The translations under genes were made by a program, and so were the position numbers. The notes beneath the pieces were generated by a model, which was given only the letters and a program-made list of their open reading frames with translations, was not told where the DNA came from and ran no database searches. Positions 42,924-52,547 of a DNA stretch of 64,000 nt are shown in pieces (the stretch's first letter is position 1; every line of letters begins with the position of its first letter). The stretch comes from JAJEFO01 sp965214325 (GTDB taxonomy: Bacteria; Pseudomonadota; Alphaproteobacteria; Rhodobacterales; Rhodobacteraceae). Location of the stretch: NCBI GenBank assembly GCA_965214325.1, contig CBDCBG010000005.1:1-64000 (forward strand). The letters run 5' to 3'.

Positions 42924-45383
42924 GCAATGGCATTGACTTAAGGAATCGGCGCTGTTGACTTAACGGGACGTGGAAGGTCCAGCAGCGGAAGGCGTGTATT
43001 CCGCTTGTCGTGCGTGGTTCAGCTGGCGGCGGCGACCTTCCCCTTTCGCGACCATTTGTTTCTGGGCTTGCGTGACATCCTCGGATAGCTGCGGTCGGGC
43101 CTTTCGCGCTGCCAGAGTGCGGCGACGTCGTCGACGATGCGCGAGACGGTTTCGGCGAGGGCGTCGGCCTGGGCGAGCGCGAGGGCCTCGAAGTTGCGGA
43201 AGACCGCTGCTGCGGCGTTCTTGAAGTTCACCCTCTTCGGGTGTCCGTCCCCGGGCGCTGCGTTGATTTCCCCGTCGATCTCGTTGGTCATCAGGCGGGT
43301 GGCGGTGACCATGACGAAGCTGGCGTAGAGTTCCTGCAGGACGCCGCGCTCGTTTTCGGCGCGGAAGGACTCGACGGCCAGGAACCACTTGGCGGTCTTG
43401 TACATCTCTTCAAGACGCCAACGCGCCCGATAGATCGCGGCCAGGTCCTCGACGCGGAAGCCGTCGTCTTCCGTGAGCGTGGTGCCGAGGGCGAAGACCG
43501 TGTCGCCGGCGGCGTAGCGGACCAGCCTCAGCTTCAGCGGCCCGAACGCGGCACCTGGGTGGCGGGCCTTCAGCCGGGCCAGCGCCTTGCCGTCGGGCCG
43601 GATCTCGACCGTCCTGTCGTCCAGCGAGCCGGCGAGGAAGGCGACGGTCTCCGCGTTCGCATCCCGCTTGAGCCGGAACACGGCGTCCTGGCCCCGGACG
43701 ACGTGGGCGAGAAGCATCTCGTAGGAGAAGTAGCCCCGGTCGTAGACGACCACGTCCCCGGCGGACAGGGCCTTGAGGTGCCTGGCTGCGGCGCGGCGCT
43801 CGTTGGTGTCGGCGTGCAGTCCGAAGTCGAACGGCAGCCGCGGCTCCAGTTCGTAAAGGCAGCTGACCAGACCCTGCGGGTAGTGTGCATGCTTGCCCGG
43901 CGTCGCGTATCCGGCATCCACGAGCGGCCTCGGCAGGTTGATCTTGGCTCCGTCGACGCCGAAGACCCGCCGTCCCTTCCAGAGCGGGCGGTCAGGGGCC
44001 TCGGCCAGGATCTCCCGGTGAAGCTCCCTGAAGACCTCCGGGTCGACCTTGGCGCGCGCCCGGGACATCGACGACGGCGTCACCGGGCGGTCCTGCGGCA
44101 GCGTCACGCCCATCCTGCGGGCGCTCTCCCAGATCTCGGCGAGGGCTGAGCCGTAACTGCGCCCCGTGCCGAACACGAGGCGGAGGACGAAGAGGACGAC
44201 CAGGAAGGTGCCGATCAGTCGGCGGCGCACCCGCCACTCGCGGTCGTGGCGCTCGGACGTCCTGGCGGCGGCGGCGGCGACCGCGCTCCACATCCCGGCG
44301 GCCGTCCGCGCGCTTTCCGGAGCGCGGGCCGGCCTGCGTCTTGTCTCCTTCCTCTCGCCGCGCAGCGCGGCCCGGGCGTCCGTCTCCAGCTCGAGCACGT
44401 ACACGTTCTTGGGTACGCTGCGGGAGGCCGTGGCGCCGATCTCCGTCCATCCCGCCGCGCGGTAGCAACTGCCCTCCTGCTCCTGCGGGTCGACGAACGT
44501 CTCCACAAGGAGCGGGTGCACACCCCAGCGCCGGTGCCAATCGTCGGCGACCCGTCGGGCCGCCAGCGACAGGGACCGGGAGGCAAGGTTCCTGACGCTG
44601 ACCCATGGAAACACCAGGAACCGGCTGTTCCTGAGAAGGCGGGCGAGGCCCGCGTCGCGCTGCCGCCGGTCCCATCCGACCCACGCGTCGCGAACCGGCA
44701 GCGCGCCCGCGCTCTCGAACATCAGGCAGCCCAGGCGGCGGCCGTGAGCGTCGAGGATGAAATACGCGAGATGGCAGCCGATGGGCGACATGTAGCCGCG
44801 CGGATGGTACCGGTCCACGAGCTCGTTCCATTCCGCCAGATCCCGTCCGCCGGCGGCGATTTCCAGCGTGACCGGCTCCAGGGCCGGGAGCGGCGCGTTG
44901 ATCGGCTCCCCGGGTTCGCCGGCCTCGGTGCGGGCGGGAGCGTTGCGCCGCCCGCCCGTCTCGCGCCGCTCCGGCAGGGTCAGGATGCCCAGCCTCTCCA
45001 GTTCCTCAAGAACCCGCAGGCAGAACTGCTCCCTGTAGGTTCCGGACGGCGTGTGCCAGTTGAAGTTCTCGCACAGCGTGCGGGCAAGTTCCCGCCGGCT
45101 GTCGTTCGGGAACAGCTCGACCGTCTCCTTCATGAGCGCGATCTGCCTCCGCGTCAGGCGCTTGCCGAAAAAGGTGGTGGCTTCCAGGTTCTCGATGCGC
45201 GGATCCATCGTGGCCTCCCTCGGGACGGACGGACTGGGTCGATGCTATGATGAACCGATCCGCTCCATGAGTCAAGCCCGAACGAAAGATCCCCGCGCGA
45301 GCGCGGAAACGCCCAAAAAACATGGACTTTGAAAAGGCGCGAAAATCAGGAAAATCTGATCGGGCCTAATTCAATGCCATTGC
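42924..45383 (-). mobile_element. IS4-type transposon carrying a DruA-like domain, 8-bp target duplication
   Basis: Terminal repeats are GCAATGGCATTGACTTA from 42924 and GCAATGGCATTGAATTA read inward from 45383. CCCGCCGC flanks both sides (42916-42923 and 45384-45391). It sits in the duplicated GC-rich spacer between the two gene copies. One 729-aa transposase fills it. Confidence 0.85.
43019..45208 (-). CDS. Transposase: DruA-like (DUF4338) N-domain fused to an IS4 DDE domain
   Basis: Residues 1 to about 290 match the DUF4338 pattern: SRRELARTLCENFNWHTPSG, WNELVDRYHPRGYMSPIGCH, LGCLMFESAGALPVRDAWVG, FLVFPWVSVRNLASRSLSLA and GSCYRAAGWTEIGAT. The rest is an IS4 core with VFGVDGAKINLPRP (first Asp), VVYDRGYFSYEML (second Asp) and the YREK signature in YRARWRLEEMYKTAKW (Glu). 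DUF4338 is also the DruA subunit of the Druantia phage-defence system. Here it most likely helps bind or process DNA during transposition. The frame is intact. Confidence 0.85.
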   Translation of the reverse strand: MDPRIENLEATTFFGKRLTRRQIALMKETVELFPNDSRRELARTLCENFNWHTPSGTYREQFCLRVLEELERLGILTLPERRETGGRRNAPARTEAGEPGEPINAPLPALEPVTLEIAAGGRDLAEWNELVDRYHPRGYMSPIGCHLAYFILDAHGRRLGCLMFESAGALPVRDAWVGWDRRQRDAGLARLLRNSRFLVFPWVSVRNLASRSLSLAARRVADDWHRRWGVHPLLVETFVDPQEQEGSCYRAAGWTEIGATASRSVPKNVYVLELETDARAALRGERKETRRRPARAPESARTAAGMWSAVAAAAARTSERHDREWRVRRRLIGTFLVVLFVLRLVFGTGRSYGSALAEIWESARRMGVTLPQDRPVTPSSMSRARAKVDPEVFRELHREILAEAPDRPLWKGRRVFGVDGAKINLPRPLVDAGYATPGKHAHYPQGLVSCLYELEPRLPFDFGLHADTNERRAAARHLKALSAGDVVVYDRGYFSYEMLLAHVVRGQDAVFRLKRDANAETVAFLAGSLDDRTVEIRPDGKALARLKARHPGAAFGPLKLRLVRYAAGDTVFALGTTLTEDDGFRVEDLAAIYRARWRLEEMYKTAKWFLAVESFRAENERGVLQELYASFVMVTATRLMTNEIDGEINAAPGDGHPKRVNFKNAAAAVFRNFEALALAQADALAETVSRIVDDVAALWQRERPDRSYPRMSRKPRNKWSRKGKVAAAS

Positions 45384-45420
45384 CCCGCCGCCCCGCCGCC
45401 ATTGCCTGCACCGCGGGAGA

Positions 45421-45437
45421 GGCCGGCGATGCCGGCC
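45421..45437 (-). terminator. GC-rich hairpin after the second gene copy
   Basis: This is the same GGCCGGC-GAT-GCCGGCC stem as at 42265, in the same place relative to the stop at 45459. Confidence 0.4.
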
Positions 45438-45458
45438 CCGGGCCGGCCGCCGCCCCGT

Positions 45459-46049
45459 TCACCAGACGATCTTGCAGTCCGACGCCTTCCCGTCAATTCG
45501 GTACGTGCTGTTCCACAACGACGTCCGTGTGTATCTTGCCAATTCGCAGCCGGAGCCGGAATAGCGGATCGCGATCATGCGCGTGAATGGAACAGTGTCG
45601 CCGCGCCCTATCTCTTCGAATTCGAGCAGGCGGTCTGTGACACGGCTGGTGGCGGTGAAGTTGTGCGTCCACTCATACAACTCGTCCGCCATATCAAGTT
45701 CTCTCCGGGTACCGTCGCTGCAGCGGAATATCTTGCTTCCTGACTTTTGCGCGCAGTGACGCGTCCTCGTGGTTGTCCCGTTCGGCTCGTAGACCGCGCC
45801 CACGCCTTCCTGCCCATATTGGATTTGCGAGCCTTCACACAAACGATGCGTCATCTCCTCGAATATCCGGCCGGCACGGAAGGTGTAGCGCCACCGCTCC
45901 GTGCAGGGCGAGCCCGTTTTACGCTTGCCATCGGACACAATGGACCATTGCGTCTTCACCTGCAGGACGATCTGGCTCGGCAGGCTCTGCGCCTCGGCAC
46001 CGGCGGCGAAGGCCAGGCAGCACAGCATCGCGGTCATGTGTCTGAACAT
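45459..46049 (-). CDS. Secreted protein of unknown function, intact copy
   Basis: The 196-aa protein begins with a signal peptide (MFRHMTAMLCCLAFAAGAEA, cleavage near AEA-QS) and has GGAGCGAGG before its ATG. The mature part holds several Cys (SPCTERW, RLCEGSQ, RHCAQKSGSK, GCELARY, SDCKIVW) that could form disulphides, so it probably works in the periplasm or outside. It lies 13 bases after the SEL1 gene and is likely in one operon with it. No family recognised. Confidence 0.65.
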   Translation of the reverse strand: MFRHMTAMLCCLAFAAGAEAQSLPSQIVLQVKTQWSIVSDGKRKTGSPCTERWRYTFRAGRIFEEMTHRLCEGSQIQYGQEGVGAVYEPNGTTTRTRHCAQKSGSKIFRCSDGTRRELDMADELYEWTHNFTATSRVTDRLLEFEEIGRGDTVPFTRMIAIRYSGSGCELARYTRTSLWNSTYRIDGKASDCKIVW

Positions 46050-46062
46050 GTTCCTCGCTCCT

Positions 46063-48514
46063 TCAGTCGCAGAATTTCTCGCCGTTGAACACGAAGCAGC
46101 CCGACGCGCGGGCGCCCTTGGGCGGCGGGGCGACGCAATTGCCATTCGATGACAGGCGCTGGCCGGCCGGGCAGGTCTTTCGGACACAGCGGTCACCCTG
46201 CCTGGTCTCGGTTGCCGCACAGACCAGCGGACACACACGCCCGCCGATCGATTTCATGACCGCAAGCAGGGATTGATCGGGGGCGTCCGCGGTCAGCGAT
46301 ACCAGCGGCTCGTGTGCGTCGAACCGCTCGAGGGCGGCGCGGCTGTTCCTGCCCCAGACGCCATCGGCCGGTCCGGCATTGCAGCCAAGCCGGTTGAGCT
46401 CGGTCTGTGTCTGCCGGGCCAGCGCCGCCGCGGACGGCGCCGGCTCCGGGATCTCGATGTCCCGTCCGAGGGCAAAGCCGGCAAGCACATCGCCTGCTTC
46501 GGCGGCCTGCGTCAGCCAGGCGCGTCCCGACGCGTCGTTCTTCGGGACGGCATCGCCATCAAGGAGATACAATGCGACCCTTCGCATGCCGGCGACATGG
46601 CCCGCCTCGGCGCTCATCAGATACCATTCGTAGGCCTTTGCTGCGGTCGCGCTCGACATGTTGTCCCGTCTCGTAGAACTCCCCGAGTGCGAAGCTGGCG
46701 GTGCCATCGCCCCGCATTGTCGCCTCTCGGACGAGATCCAGCCCGCCGGGAATGTCCTGCTGCGTTGCCTGGCCGGCAATCCTGGCAAATCCCAGCTCGG
46801 CCAGCGCCGTATCGTCCCCCGCTTCGACTGCCTTCTCGAGATAGGCAATGCCATCCTCCGGCTGAGCCGGGATGCCGTCTCCGTGCAGCAGCTGCATCCC
46901 GAAGAGCGCCATGGCACCGGGCTCGCCGGTGCGGGCGGCAAATTCGAGATAGTAGGCCGCGCGCTGACGGTCCTGGCCGACTTCCGTTCCGTTGTAATAG
47001 GCCGAACCCAGCTCGAGGGCGGCCCGGGAGTCGCCATTCCCGGCTGCATAGTCAAGCAGATCCACGGCCCGGTCCGTGTCCCTGGCGATGCCGCTGCCAT
47101 GCAGATAGATCAGGCCAAGCTCGGCGGTGGCCCGCACATGGCCCTGTTCATATGCGTCGGTGAACAGCAGCGCCGCCTTCAATGCATCGCGGCCGGTGCC
47201 GACCCCGTCGCGATACATCGTTGCCAGCAAGTATTGCCCATCCGGGTTGCCTGCATCTGCAGCTGCCCGCGCCAGCTGCAGGGCGCGGTCGGCATCCCGC
47301 GGGATGCCGTGCCCTGCAAGGAGCAACCGGCCCAGCGCCGCCATGGCGGCGGGAAACTTCTGCTCGGCCGCCGCCGAATACCAGCGTACCGCCGCCTGCA
47401 GATCCGGGTCCACGCCATGCCCGTGCTCGTAGATGAAGCCGAGACTGTACTGGCCATCGGCGTTGCCATCATCGGCAAGTTCCATGAACCGCCGCACGGC
47501 CTCCAGCGGGTCCTTCTGCACCCCATCGCCGTTCAGATACATCACGGCAAGCCGGATCCGCGCCCCGGCATGGCCGCCCGCCGCCGCTTCCTGCAGGGCA
47601 CCCAGGGCCCGGATCTGATCCGGCGGGGTGATGGTGTATTGCACCGCCTCGCCGCCGTCATCGGGGAGCCGGAACCCGGTCAGGCCATCGAGATGGATCA
47701 GTCCAACGGCATGGAGGGCCTCGGCAAGCCCGGCCTCGGCGGCCGCAACCAGATGCAGCCAGGCCGCTTCCGGGTCTGCTGCAACACCCTGACCGGCAAG
47801 ATAGGCCCGCCCGAGCCGCAACCGCGCCGGTGCATAGCCCACCGCCGCCGCCCGGGAAAACAGGTTGGATGCTTCCGTCGGATTGGTGATGCCGCTTCGT
47901 TCGTCCACATAGAGGCTCCCCAGCATCGTCTGCGCCAGCGGATCGCCATCGGACGCGGCGGCCAGGTAGAGCCGGGCTGCCTCGTCGATCCTGCCTTGCT
48001 GATCCAGCGCCCGTGCCAGCTGGGCCTGCAGGCGGGCAATGCCGGGATTGCGCTCCGACGCCGCCCGGCACGCCGCCTCGGCGGCAACCGGATCCGGCAG
48101 GTGATCGACATGCCCGATGCCGCTGGAGCCGGCGAAATCGGGGTGGAACGGATTGCCGGCGGCCTCGTCGCATGACCGCACCAGCGCGGTGCCGGTCGGG
48201 GACAGGGGAGCGGCCAGGACCGTCCCGCCCACCGATTTGGGCAACGGCACCTCCGACCCCGCATCTCCGGCCGGATCCGCCCGGCAGGTTCGCGCCACCA
48301 GCGCCCTGGCCAGGGGCGAGAACACATGCGTCGGACATTGTTCCAGATAGGCCTCATAGGCAAAGCATTCGAAGTAGGACTTGGCTTCCTCGTAGAGCGC
48401 AGTGCACAGATCCACGGAATCCTGCGCCAAGGCGCTGCCGGCGGGCCAGGCCAGGACGGTGAGTGCAAGAGCTGCCCTCGATAACCGCGCCTCTGATCCC
48501 GACTGCACCTGCAC
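46063..48514 (-). pseudogene. SEL1-repeat protein with peptidoglycan-binding domain, one frameshift
   Basis: A GTG start after GGAGGA opens a signal peptide (LALTVLAWPAGSALA-QD). About ten SEL1 units follow, such as GDPLAQTMLGSLYVDERSG, YAPARLRLGRAYLAGQGVA and GNADGQYSLGFIYEHGHGV. Near 46635 the sequence AAAGGCC has one G too many. The other frame continues AYEWYLMSAEAGHVAGMRRV, a peptidoglycan-binding unit (LNRLGCNAGPADGVWGRNSR) and a Cys-rich tail (VCPLVCAATETRQGDRCVRK). The combined length of about 816 codons resembles periplasmic SEL1/PG-binding proteins of Rhodobacterales. A sequencing error is possible. Confidence 0.75.
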
Positions 48515-48813
48515 GACTTCCTCCTTGCCGGCATCCCGGTGCCCGTGCCGCGGGAGAGGCCGGCACCGATTTTGGCCCCGGGCCCCGGGACTTGCAACCC
48601 CACTTGATTTTCGGGCCTCCCGTTGACGCCTTGCATCAAGTGACCGGCAATCGCTCCGAGCAGCCTCCCGCCGGGCTTCCGAAACGCGATCCTTGCCTGT
48701 CCGGCAGCCGAATGCCTGGCGCCCGACAGGATGGGCGCCAGCCGTCGCGCAAGCGCCGCACCGACCCGACCGGCTTCAGGCCCGGCAATCCTCCGGCGGC
48801 ACCATGCCGGCAG
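48515..48813. other. Intergenic, no gene seen
   Basis: It contains the ribosome site of the SEL1 gene and a further GGCCGGC-rich palindromic patch near 48557 similar to the hairpins above. Confidence 0.4.
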
Positions 48814-49530
48814 TCAGGGAATGCCTGGCGGGACGGCAGCCCCGCGGGCGGCCCGCTCCCCGTCCCCTGCATACGCCCGACAGGCGACGAGATCCATGCT
48901 GAAAACCGTCCCGAAGCCGCCCGATGCGCGACTGCGCACGGCAATGTCCGCACAGGGATCATCCGGGCTCCGGTCGCCCGGCCGGCGGAACGTTCCCTTC
49001 AGCTCCACCGCTTCATCCGTGTAGACGGGCTCCCCCCACCGCCACCGTGCGTCAACGGAAAGCGTGGAGTCGCCGCAGAACACGCCCTCCTCGACGGCCA
49101 TGTCACGGAACGCCATGTTCGGGACGGCCTCCCGGAGCGCGGGAACCAGCACGTCCTGCTTGAACGGGCTCCACGGGAACGCATCGAACCGCAGTTCCAC
49201 CCATTCGAGGCGTGCCGTCATGGTTGCGGAATCAACGTGCAGGACCGCCACGGCATGGATTCCAACGGTCTGGTACGGCGCGCCGTCCCGATCATGAAAG
49301 GCGTTCCCGACGTATCCGGTGCCGTTGCGCGCCAGGTAGGTTCCTTCCGGCACGGGAACCATGCCAGGCGATCCGCCGCCGGCATCACCCGACGAACGAT
49401 CCGGACCGGACAATTGACCGGCCGGCAGACATGCCGGCCGCCCTCCGCCGCCGACGGCACCGGATGCGGCAAGGGCGAGCAGGAGACCCAGCGCCGGTCC
49501 AATGCACGTCGGCAGGACCGGCGAAATCAT
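48814..49530 (-). CDS. Secreted hypothetical protein
   Basis: The 238-aa frame starting MISPVLPTCIGPALGLLLAL has a signal peptide. A Gly/Pro-rich linker comes before a folded part with VPEGTYLARNGTGYVGNAFH, VAVLHVDSATMTARLEWVEL and VFCGDSTLSVDARWRWG. The upstream extension of the frame is low complexity. I recognise no family. It is on the same strand as the SEL1 gene and may belong to the same secreted-protein locus. Confidence 0.5.
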   Translation of the reverse strand: MISPVLPTCIGPALGLLLALAASGAVGGGGRPACLPAGQLSGPDRSSGDAGGGSPGMVPVPEGTYLARNGTGYVGNAFHDRDGAPYQTVGIHAVAVLHVDSATMTARLEWVELRFDAFPWSPFKQDVLVPALREAVPNMAFRDMAVEEGVFCGDSTLSVDARWRWGEPVYTDEAVELKGTFRRPGDRSPDDPCADIAVRSRASGGFGTVFSMDLVACRAYAGDGERAARGAAVPPGIP

Positions 49531-50403
49531 GGGCAAGCGAACGTCGCGGCACGTCCCGCCGTCCCCTGGCCGGCATCTGTCCTGGCGCGAGCCTTGAAAG
49601 CCGGTCCGCCGAGATGCCGGCGTCCGTGACGCATCACGTTGCACGCGCAGCAGCCTTCCATTCCAGGCAGCCTTCTCGAATCGAGCCGAAAGCGAGTGTC
49701 ACGGGCCAGTGTCCATCAATTTGCGTGAAGACGCTCACGCGCCGCGCCGGCGCCGGCCTCGCGAAGGCGCCACTCCTCCAGCTTCGAGAGCACGAGCGCA
49801 ACGCGCAACGCGCGGCGGACGACCTCCTTCGGCAGGTCGTCCGCCGCCAGGACGCGGGACATGACGTATCTCGAAATCTCCCGAACGCCCCGGCAGCCCG
49901 CGAGATTCGCTCCCACTCCGCGTCGGTGGCCATCAGGCCGCGCCGCCTGCGCATGGCGCCCATGGTGCCGGTCCGGGCCGATTCGCCGCCTCCGGCATGG
50001 AAACATCCTGACGTTCGTGCAACCATCCGTCCCGTATCATTCCTGCCTTGCGCATGATGCTGCAAACGCAACCGGTCCACAGAGCATGTGCAGACGAATG
50101 TTCCCAAATGAAATTCGCGAAAGGACACATGCTCACTTCCCATGTTCCAAAGTGGTTCTGGATTCATCCGGCATGGCATTGCAGACAAGGTCCTTGAGAG
50201 GAGAAAGCAACAGAGGTTCGAGCGACGATCGATCCCGTGTCCACGGTTGGCATGGTCACACCCCCGTCCGAACCTGCGCTCGGCCCTGGCCAAGCTCCAT
50301 GCGCAGCGGGCCAGCAGGCGCACGTCGACATGGCGCGCAATGGGCGATCGCCACCGGGCCATGCAGATCAGGCGCTTGATCCCCATCTCGCGGGTATCAG
50401 CGG
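49531..50403. other. Decayed region, at most a broken small gene
   Basis: On the minus strand two frames between 49937 and 49716 read MATDAEWERISRAAGAFGRF and MSRVLAADDLPKEVVRRALR with VALVLSKLEEWRLREAG. They could be halves of one shifted gene. The remainder up to 50403 has no coding signal I trust. Confidence 0.35.
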
Positions 50404-51465
50404 TCAATGGCGAGCAGCCATTTCGGCGTGGTCGATCCAGCCCTTCTCCGTCAGCACATCGGCGGCCAGGCCGATCTGCCGTGGCGAAAACCTCCTCTTG
50501 CGTTCATTCCATGCATGGGTCGACGCGATGAGGTCGTGCCGCGACTTGGGCGCGTCGTGTTCCAGAACCCGGTGCACGGTCGAGAGGAGCTCGAGACCGA
50601 AGGCCGATTCGAAGCCATCGACGAGGTCGGTCACCCTCTCGAAGCGCTCTCGCACTCCGGGCGAGCGGCGCAGAACCTTGGCCGCATCCTCAACAGCGCC
50701 GGGCACGAGCTCCAGCAGCTTGTCCGGCCTGTCGCCACCGTCGGCATGGCCGGATATGCAGTGTCCCTCGACCTCATTCAGGACGTGCCGCAAGTTCTGT
50801 GCGCAAGGACCGAAGAGCGCCTTGGTGAACCTCAGCTTCAGCGGCTCGCCGGCGACCTGCATGAAGTACATCAGCTTGTGGACTTCCAGAAGAGTCACGA
50901 AAGGATCGAGGAGGCCCTTCAGATACCGGTCCATCAAGCCGACCAGGGCCGCCCTGCCCGGAGTCATTATCGGCACCTGGTGGCTGCGCACCATTCGCTG
51001 CGGTTCCGGCGCGCCTCCAGGCTCGAAGACGATGACGTCCAGGCCGTTGAAGCCACGCCACGCCTTCTCGACGAGCGGGCGCACGTCGTTCCATTCGAGG
51101 CCACCCAGGCCGCTGCCTGGCGGCGGCACGGCGATCGAGCGGATTTCGCGCTCACGAACCGCCGCAACAAGGTCTGTCAATCCAGCTTGAATGTCCTCGA
51201 TCCGACTGTTGCCGCGCCAGTGCCGCTTGGTCGGGAAGTTGACCATGTAGCGGGGGTTCGTGAGCTGGAGCGTGTCGAAAACGAACATGCGGCCGGGACG
51301 CACCTCGCCACGCTCGCAGGCCTCCGCGCAAGCGCGGAAGTTCTCCGGGAACGCCTTCTTGAACTGAAGCGCGATCCCGCGCCCCATGACGCCGACGCAG
51401 TTGACCGTGTTGACCAAGGCCTCGGCGTCTTCAGCGAGGATGTCGCCGGTCTTGACGCGAATCAT
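50404..51465 (-). CDS. darG: DarG-type antitoxin (macrodomain ADP-ribosylglycohydrolase)
   Basis: The 353-aa protein starts with a macrodomain: IRVKTGDILAEDAEALVNTV, NCVGVMGRGIALQFKKAFPE, SIAVPPPGSGLGGLEWNDV. The loop with the conserved Asn and the GVMGRGIA loop fit removal of ADP-ribose from DNA. The C-terminal half (ALVGLMDRYLKGLLDPFVTL, KLMYFMQVAGEPLKLRFTKA) is the extra domain seen in full-length DarG that also binds the toxin. It follows darT by 19 bases. Confidence 0.9.
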   Translation of the reverse strand: MIRVKTGDILAEDAEALVNTVNCVGVMGRGIALQFKKAFPENFRACAEACERGEVRPGRMFVFDTLQLTNPRYMVNFPTKRHWRGNSRIEDIQAGLTDLVAAVREREIRSIAVPPPGSGLGGLEWNDVRPLVEKAWRGFNGLDVIVFEPGGAPEPQRMVRSHQVPIMTPGRAALVGLMDRYLKGLLDPFVTLLEVHKLMYFMQVAGEPLKLRFTKALFGPCAQNLRHVLNEVEGHCISGHADGGDRPDKLLELVPGAVEDAAKVLRRSPGVRERFERVTDLVDGFESAFGLELLSTVHRVLEHDAPKSRHDLIASTHAWNERKRRFSPRQIGLAADVLTEKGWIDHAEMAARH

Positions 51466-51484
51466 CGATGCCGCCTCCCTGTCA

Positions 51485-52123
51485 TCAACAATGCCATCCC
51501 CGCCGCGTCGTGACAGACGGCTGATGATCGGCGGCCTGCAGCGTTTTCGCAGCCTTGCTCCGAGTTTCCGGGTTACATGCTCCGACGCGGCGGATCAGAG
51601 TCCACGGGAACGACTTCTCGACGAGGAACTCCGCCTGCTTGCCTTCCTTGCAGTCGCGCCAATCCCTTGCGCGAACGGCGTCCCGGCCAATTTCATCCAG
51701 CTGCGCCAGATCGCACCTGTCCTTGAAATAGGCGGAGGCCGCATTGGAAAGGGTGAACGCCCGTCGCCGTTCGTTTCGGTCGGCCCATTCCACCGTCTCG
51801 CGGAGGTCGGCCTCCAGATGCACGATGGGGCCCTGACCGCCACGGAATTCGAGTTCGTCGTGATTGGCCATGTGGATCAAGTAGAGCATCACGGTGCGCG
51901 GGCAGAAGTGGAAGGGCACGCAGTCGCCTGCCATGAGGCCGGGCCTGGACTTTATCGGATTGGCGAGCCGCCGGCGCTTGATCTCGCTCATGCCGATGAC
52001 CGTTCCGGGTCGTGCACGACGCTGCAATGACGCATCGGACCAGAGGCGGCCGTCCGCGACGATGGAATCCAGCCTGTCCACATGGACGATGTGATAGATT
52101 TTCGGCTGGGCAGGCGGCGCCAT
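51485..52123 (-). CDS. darT: DarT-type DNA ADP-ribosyltransferase toxin
   Basis: The 212-aa protein has the DarT (DUF4433) pattern: YHIVHVDRLDSIVADGRLW near residue 10 (NAD binding), DCVPFHFCPRTVMLYLIHMA near 67, and KQAEFLVEKSFPW with the likely catalytic Glu165. DarT attaches ADP-ribose to DNA bases and blocks replication, which stops growth or phage. The ATG is two bases after the stop of the HsdM-like small gene. All key residues are present, so the system looks functional. Confidence 0.9.
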   Translation of the reverse strand: MAPPAQPKIYHIVHVDRLDSIVADGRLWSDASLQRRARPGTVIGMSEIKRRRLANPIKSRPGLMAGDCVPFHFCPRTVMLYLIHMANHDELEFRGGQGPIVHLEADLRETVEWADRNERRRAFTLSNAASAYFKDRCDLAQLDEIGRDAVRARDWRDCKEGKQAEFLVEKSFPWTLIRRVGACNPETRSKAAKTLQAADHQPSVTTRRGWHC

Positions 52124-52125
52124 GC

Positions 52126-52299
52126 TCAGCCCGCCCTCTCTGCCTGCTTGCCTTCCGCCAGCACCGCGTCCAGGTGGCGCTGTACGGTCTTCGGAGGGAA
52201 AACGTCACGGTACCTGCCGCACACATGGCGACCTCGCAACACATCGTCGGCGATGCCCCTGATGCAGTTCACGATCCAGTTGAAGTCGCCGTTGCTCAC
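52126..52299 (-). CDS. HsdM N-domain-like 57-aa protein, coupled to darT
   Basis: A GTG at 52299 opens SNGDFNWIVNCIRGIADDVL, then RGRHVCGRYRDVFPPKTVQR and HLDAVLAEGKQ. This follows the N-terminal helical domain of type I methyltransferase HsdM (F-W-IAD-LRG-Y-V-PxTVLRRLDxVL). The stop TGA sits two bases before the darT ATG, so the proteins are made together. No methylase domain follows. It is either a relic of an hsdM gene or a functional helper of the DarTG unit. Confidence 0.65.
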   Translation of the reverse strand: MSNGDFNWIVNCIRGIADDVLRGRHVCGRYRDVFPPKTVQRHLDAVLAEGKQAERAG

Positions 52300-52547
52300 T
52301 AGGTGACTGCCCTTTCCTCCGTGCTGTCGTTGTTCTGGACGAGGACAGCGCGGTGGGCAATACCCCTGCAACGCAGCGAGAGAGGAGCCAACCTCCGCGC
52401 TGGCCAAGCGTCGTCTTCGGCTTGCTGTGACCGGGCAACTTGCCGTTGGCCGGCCCGGTCTGCGTTGGCGTGACTTCCGGGAGTGCTCGCTGGATCGCGT
52501 GTTCTGATTCCTGATGACGTCGGCTGCCTCCTCCCCGGCCCTAGCAG
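52300..52547. promoter_or_regulatory. Spacer holding the likely darTG promoter
   Basis: No convincing ORF starts here. It separates the serine recombinase from the coupled three-gene unit on the same strand. No clear operator was found. Confidence 0.35.
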
